DNA from: an uncultured Oscillospiraceae bacterium
GTDB lineage: Bacteria > Bacillota > Clostridia > Oscillospirales > Oscillospiraceae
DNA: 5,698 nucleotides
NCBI GenBank assembly: GCA_934668285.1
Contig: CAKUNB010000112.1
Coordinates: 1 to 5,698, forward strand
Direction of reading: 5' to 3'
Shown here one piece after another: positions 5,467 to 5,698 of the stretch. The translations under genes and the position numbers were made by a program. Below the pieces are notes generated by a model. That model was not told where the DNA came from, made no database searches, and saw only the letters and a list, made by a program, of their open reading frames with translations. How positions within the stretch are numbered: the stretch's first letter is position 1; every line of letters begins with the position of its first letter.

Positions 5467-5490
5467 AAACTTACCGCAAGCGGCAGGTTT
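5467..5490 (+). promoter_or_regulatory. Stem-loop at the predicted 5' end of the asnA transcript
   Basis: AAACTT (5467-5472) pairs with AGGTTT (5485-5490), including one T-G wobble. After one A/C mismatch, CCGC (5474-5477) pairs with GCGG (5480-5483). It starts exactly where transcription is predicted to begin, so it may protect the mRNA 5' end or take part in leader folding. No role can be shown from one sequence. Confidence 0.4.
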
Positions 5491-5498
5491 TCCCTCAG

Positions 5499-5522
5499 AA
5501 AAAGTCCCGCACGGGCCTTTTT
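5499..5522 (+). terminator. Terminator-like hairpin in the asnA leader (possible attenuator)
   Basis: AAAAAG (5499-5504) pairs with CTTTTT (5517-5522). After one T/C mismatch, CCC (5506-5508) pairs with GGG (5513-5515) around a GCAC loop. The shape, with an A-rich arm, a GC core and a T5 arm, is that of an intrinsic terminator, but the GC core is short. It lies between the promoter and the ribosome binding site, so it could reduce read-through into asnA. I see no T-box sequence, which also needs a longer leader, and no ATG-led leader peptide before the hairpin. Confidence 0.4.
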
Positions 5523-5546
5523 ATAAAATTTCGAACATCATTGAAG

Positions 5547-5555
5547 AAAAGGAGG
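5547..5555 (+). promoter_or_regulatory. Ribosome binding site of asnA
   Basis: AAAAGGAGG ends 7 bases before ATG 5563. The ATG at 5556 is out of frame and too close to the site, so 5563 is the start. Confidence 0.88.
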
Positions 5556-5562
5556 ATGTCAA

Positions 5563-5698
5563 ATGAAAAAATGTTTCATTCCCGAAGGGTATCGTAACCC
5601 CCTGACGGTCTACGAAACGCAATGCGCCATTGAACACATCAAACACAACTTCCAGAAGAATCTGTGCCGTGCGCTGAATTTGCTGCGCGTGTCTGCGC
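5563..5698 (+). CDS. asnA: Aspartate-ammonia ligase, N-terminal part (cut by window end)
   Basis: AsnA makes asparagine in the cytoplasm from aspartate, ammonia and ATP, releasing AMP and pyrophosphate. It is related in fold to class II aspartyl-tRNA synthetases. Only 45 codons are visible; the full protein is usually about 330-340 residues. The N-terminus MKKCFIPEGYRNPLTVYETQ, then AIEHIKHNFQ (22-31) and ALNLLRVSA (37-45), matches the pattern I recall for Firmicutes AsnA: a short strand, a Y-E-T-Q/R-x-AI helix, then L-N-L-x-R-V-S-A before the P-L-F segment, which would follow the window end. The catalytic and ATP-binding motifs are outside the window. The gene has its own promoter and a structured leader, and is separated from the transporter by a terminator, so no functional link is implied. 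Two Cys residues (4, 21) are unremarkable. The identification rests on a short stretch but is strong. Confidence 0.88.
   Translation, partial: MKKCFIPEGYRNPLTVYETQCAIEHIKHNFQKNLCRALNLLRVSA

Noticed and set aside
5461..5562. T-box leader for asnA
   Set aside because: The leader is about 95 bases, too short for a T-box, and I find no conserved T-box sequence or antiterminator.
5357..5698. asnA as a functional partner of the transporter
   Set aside because: A strong terminator and a separate promoter lie between them, and no pathway link is evident. Adjacency alone is not enough.

Overview
The window looks like a chromosomal piece of a GC-rich, low-oxygen Firmicute. I suggest Clostridia, most likely the Oscillospiraceae/Ruminococcaceae gut group. 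The reasons are strong AGGAGG-type ribosome binding sites, ATGA stop/start overlaps, clear intrinsic terminators, a Firmicutes-style nucleoside-type ABC importer, a clostridial-type AsnA N-terminus, and intergenic hairpin repeats of the kind I remember from that group. The taxonomic placement is an inference.

Layout. (1) Positions 1-1127 hold the 3' part of a BMP/PnrA-family substrate-binding lipoprotein gene; its signal peptide and start lie upstream of the window. A UUCG-capped terminator ends it. (2) Positions 1128-1731 contain no convincing gene. The stretch has two almost identical copies of the same terminator (1145-1171 and 1513-1538). Between them is a block of GC-rich hairpins and interspersed repeats. 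After the second copy comes an AT-rich stretch with a good sigma-A-type promoter (1660-1688). (3) About 1741-5356 is a tight three-gene operon: a double-domain ABC ATPase followed by two permeases. The genes overlap by ATGA, and a 12-bp-stem terminator (5374-5410) ends the operon. (4) Positions 5411-5698 hold a new promoter, a leader of about 95 nt with two stem-loops (one terminator-like), and the first 45 codons of asnA (aspartate-ammonia ligase).

How the genes work together. The binding protein captures a ligand outside the membrane. The two permeases form the channel, and the ATPase drives import. Relatives are the B. subtilis NupNOPQ (YufNOPQ) guanosine importer and the spirochaete PnrA purine-nucleoside system. 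The ligand-binding motifs here differ from PnrA/NupN, so I call the substrate only 'nucleoside-like, unproven'. The binding protein has its own terminator and the ATPase has its own promoter, so the binding protein is probably made separately and in excess. asnA has its own promoter and seems to be an unrelated neighbour.

I do not see a clearly new biological system. The points most worth a second look are the terminator-like hairpin in the asnA leader, the duplicated terminator around a repeat cassette, a calcium-loop-like motif in the binding protein, a probable TTG start for the ATPase, and the asymmetric ATPase sites.
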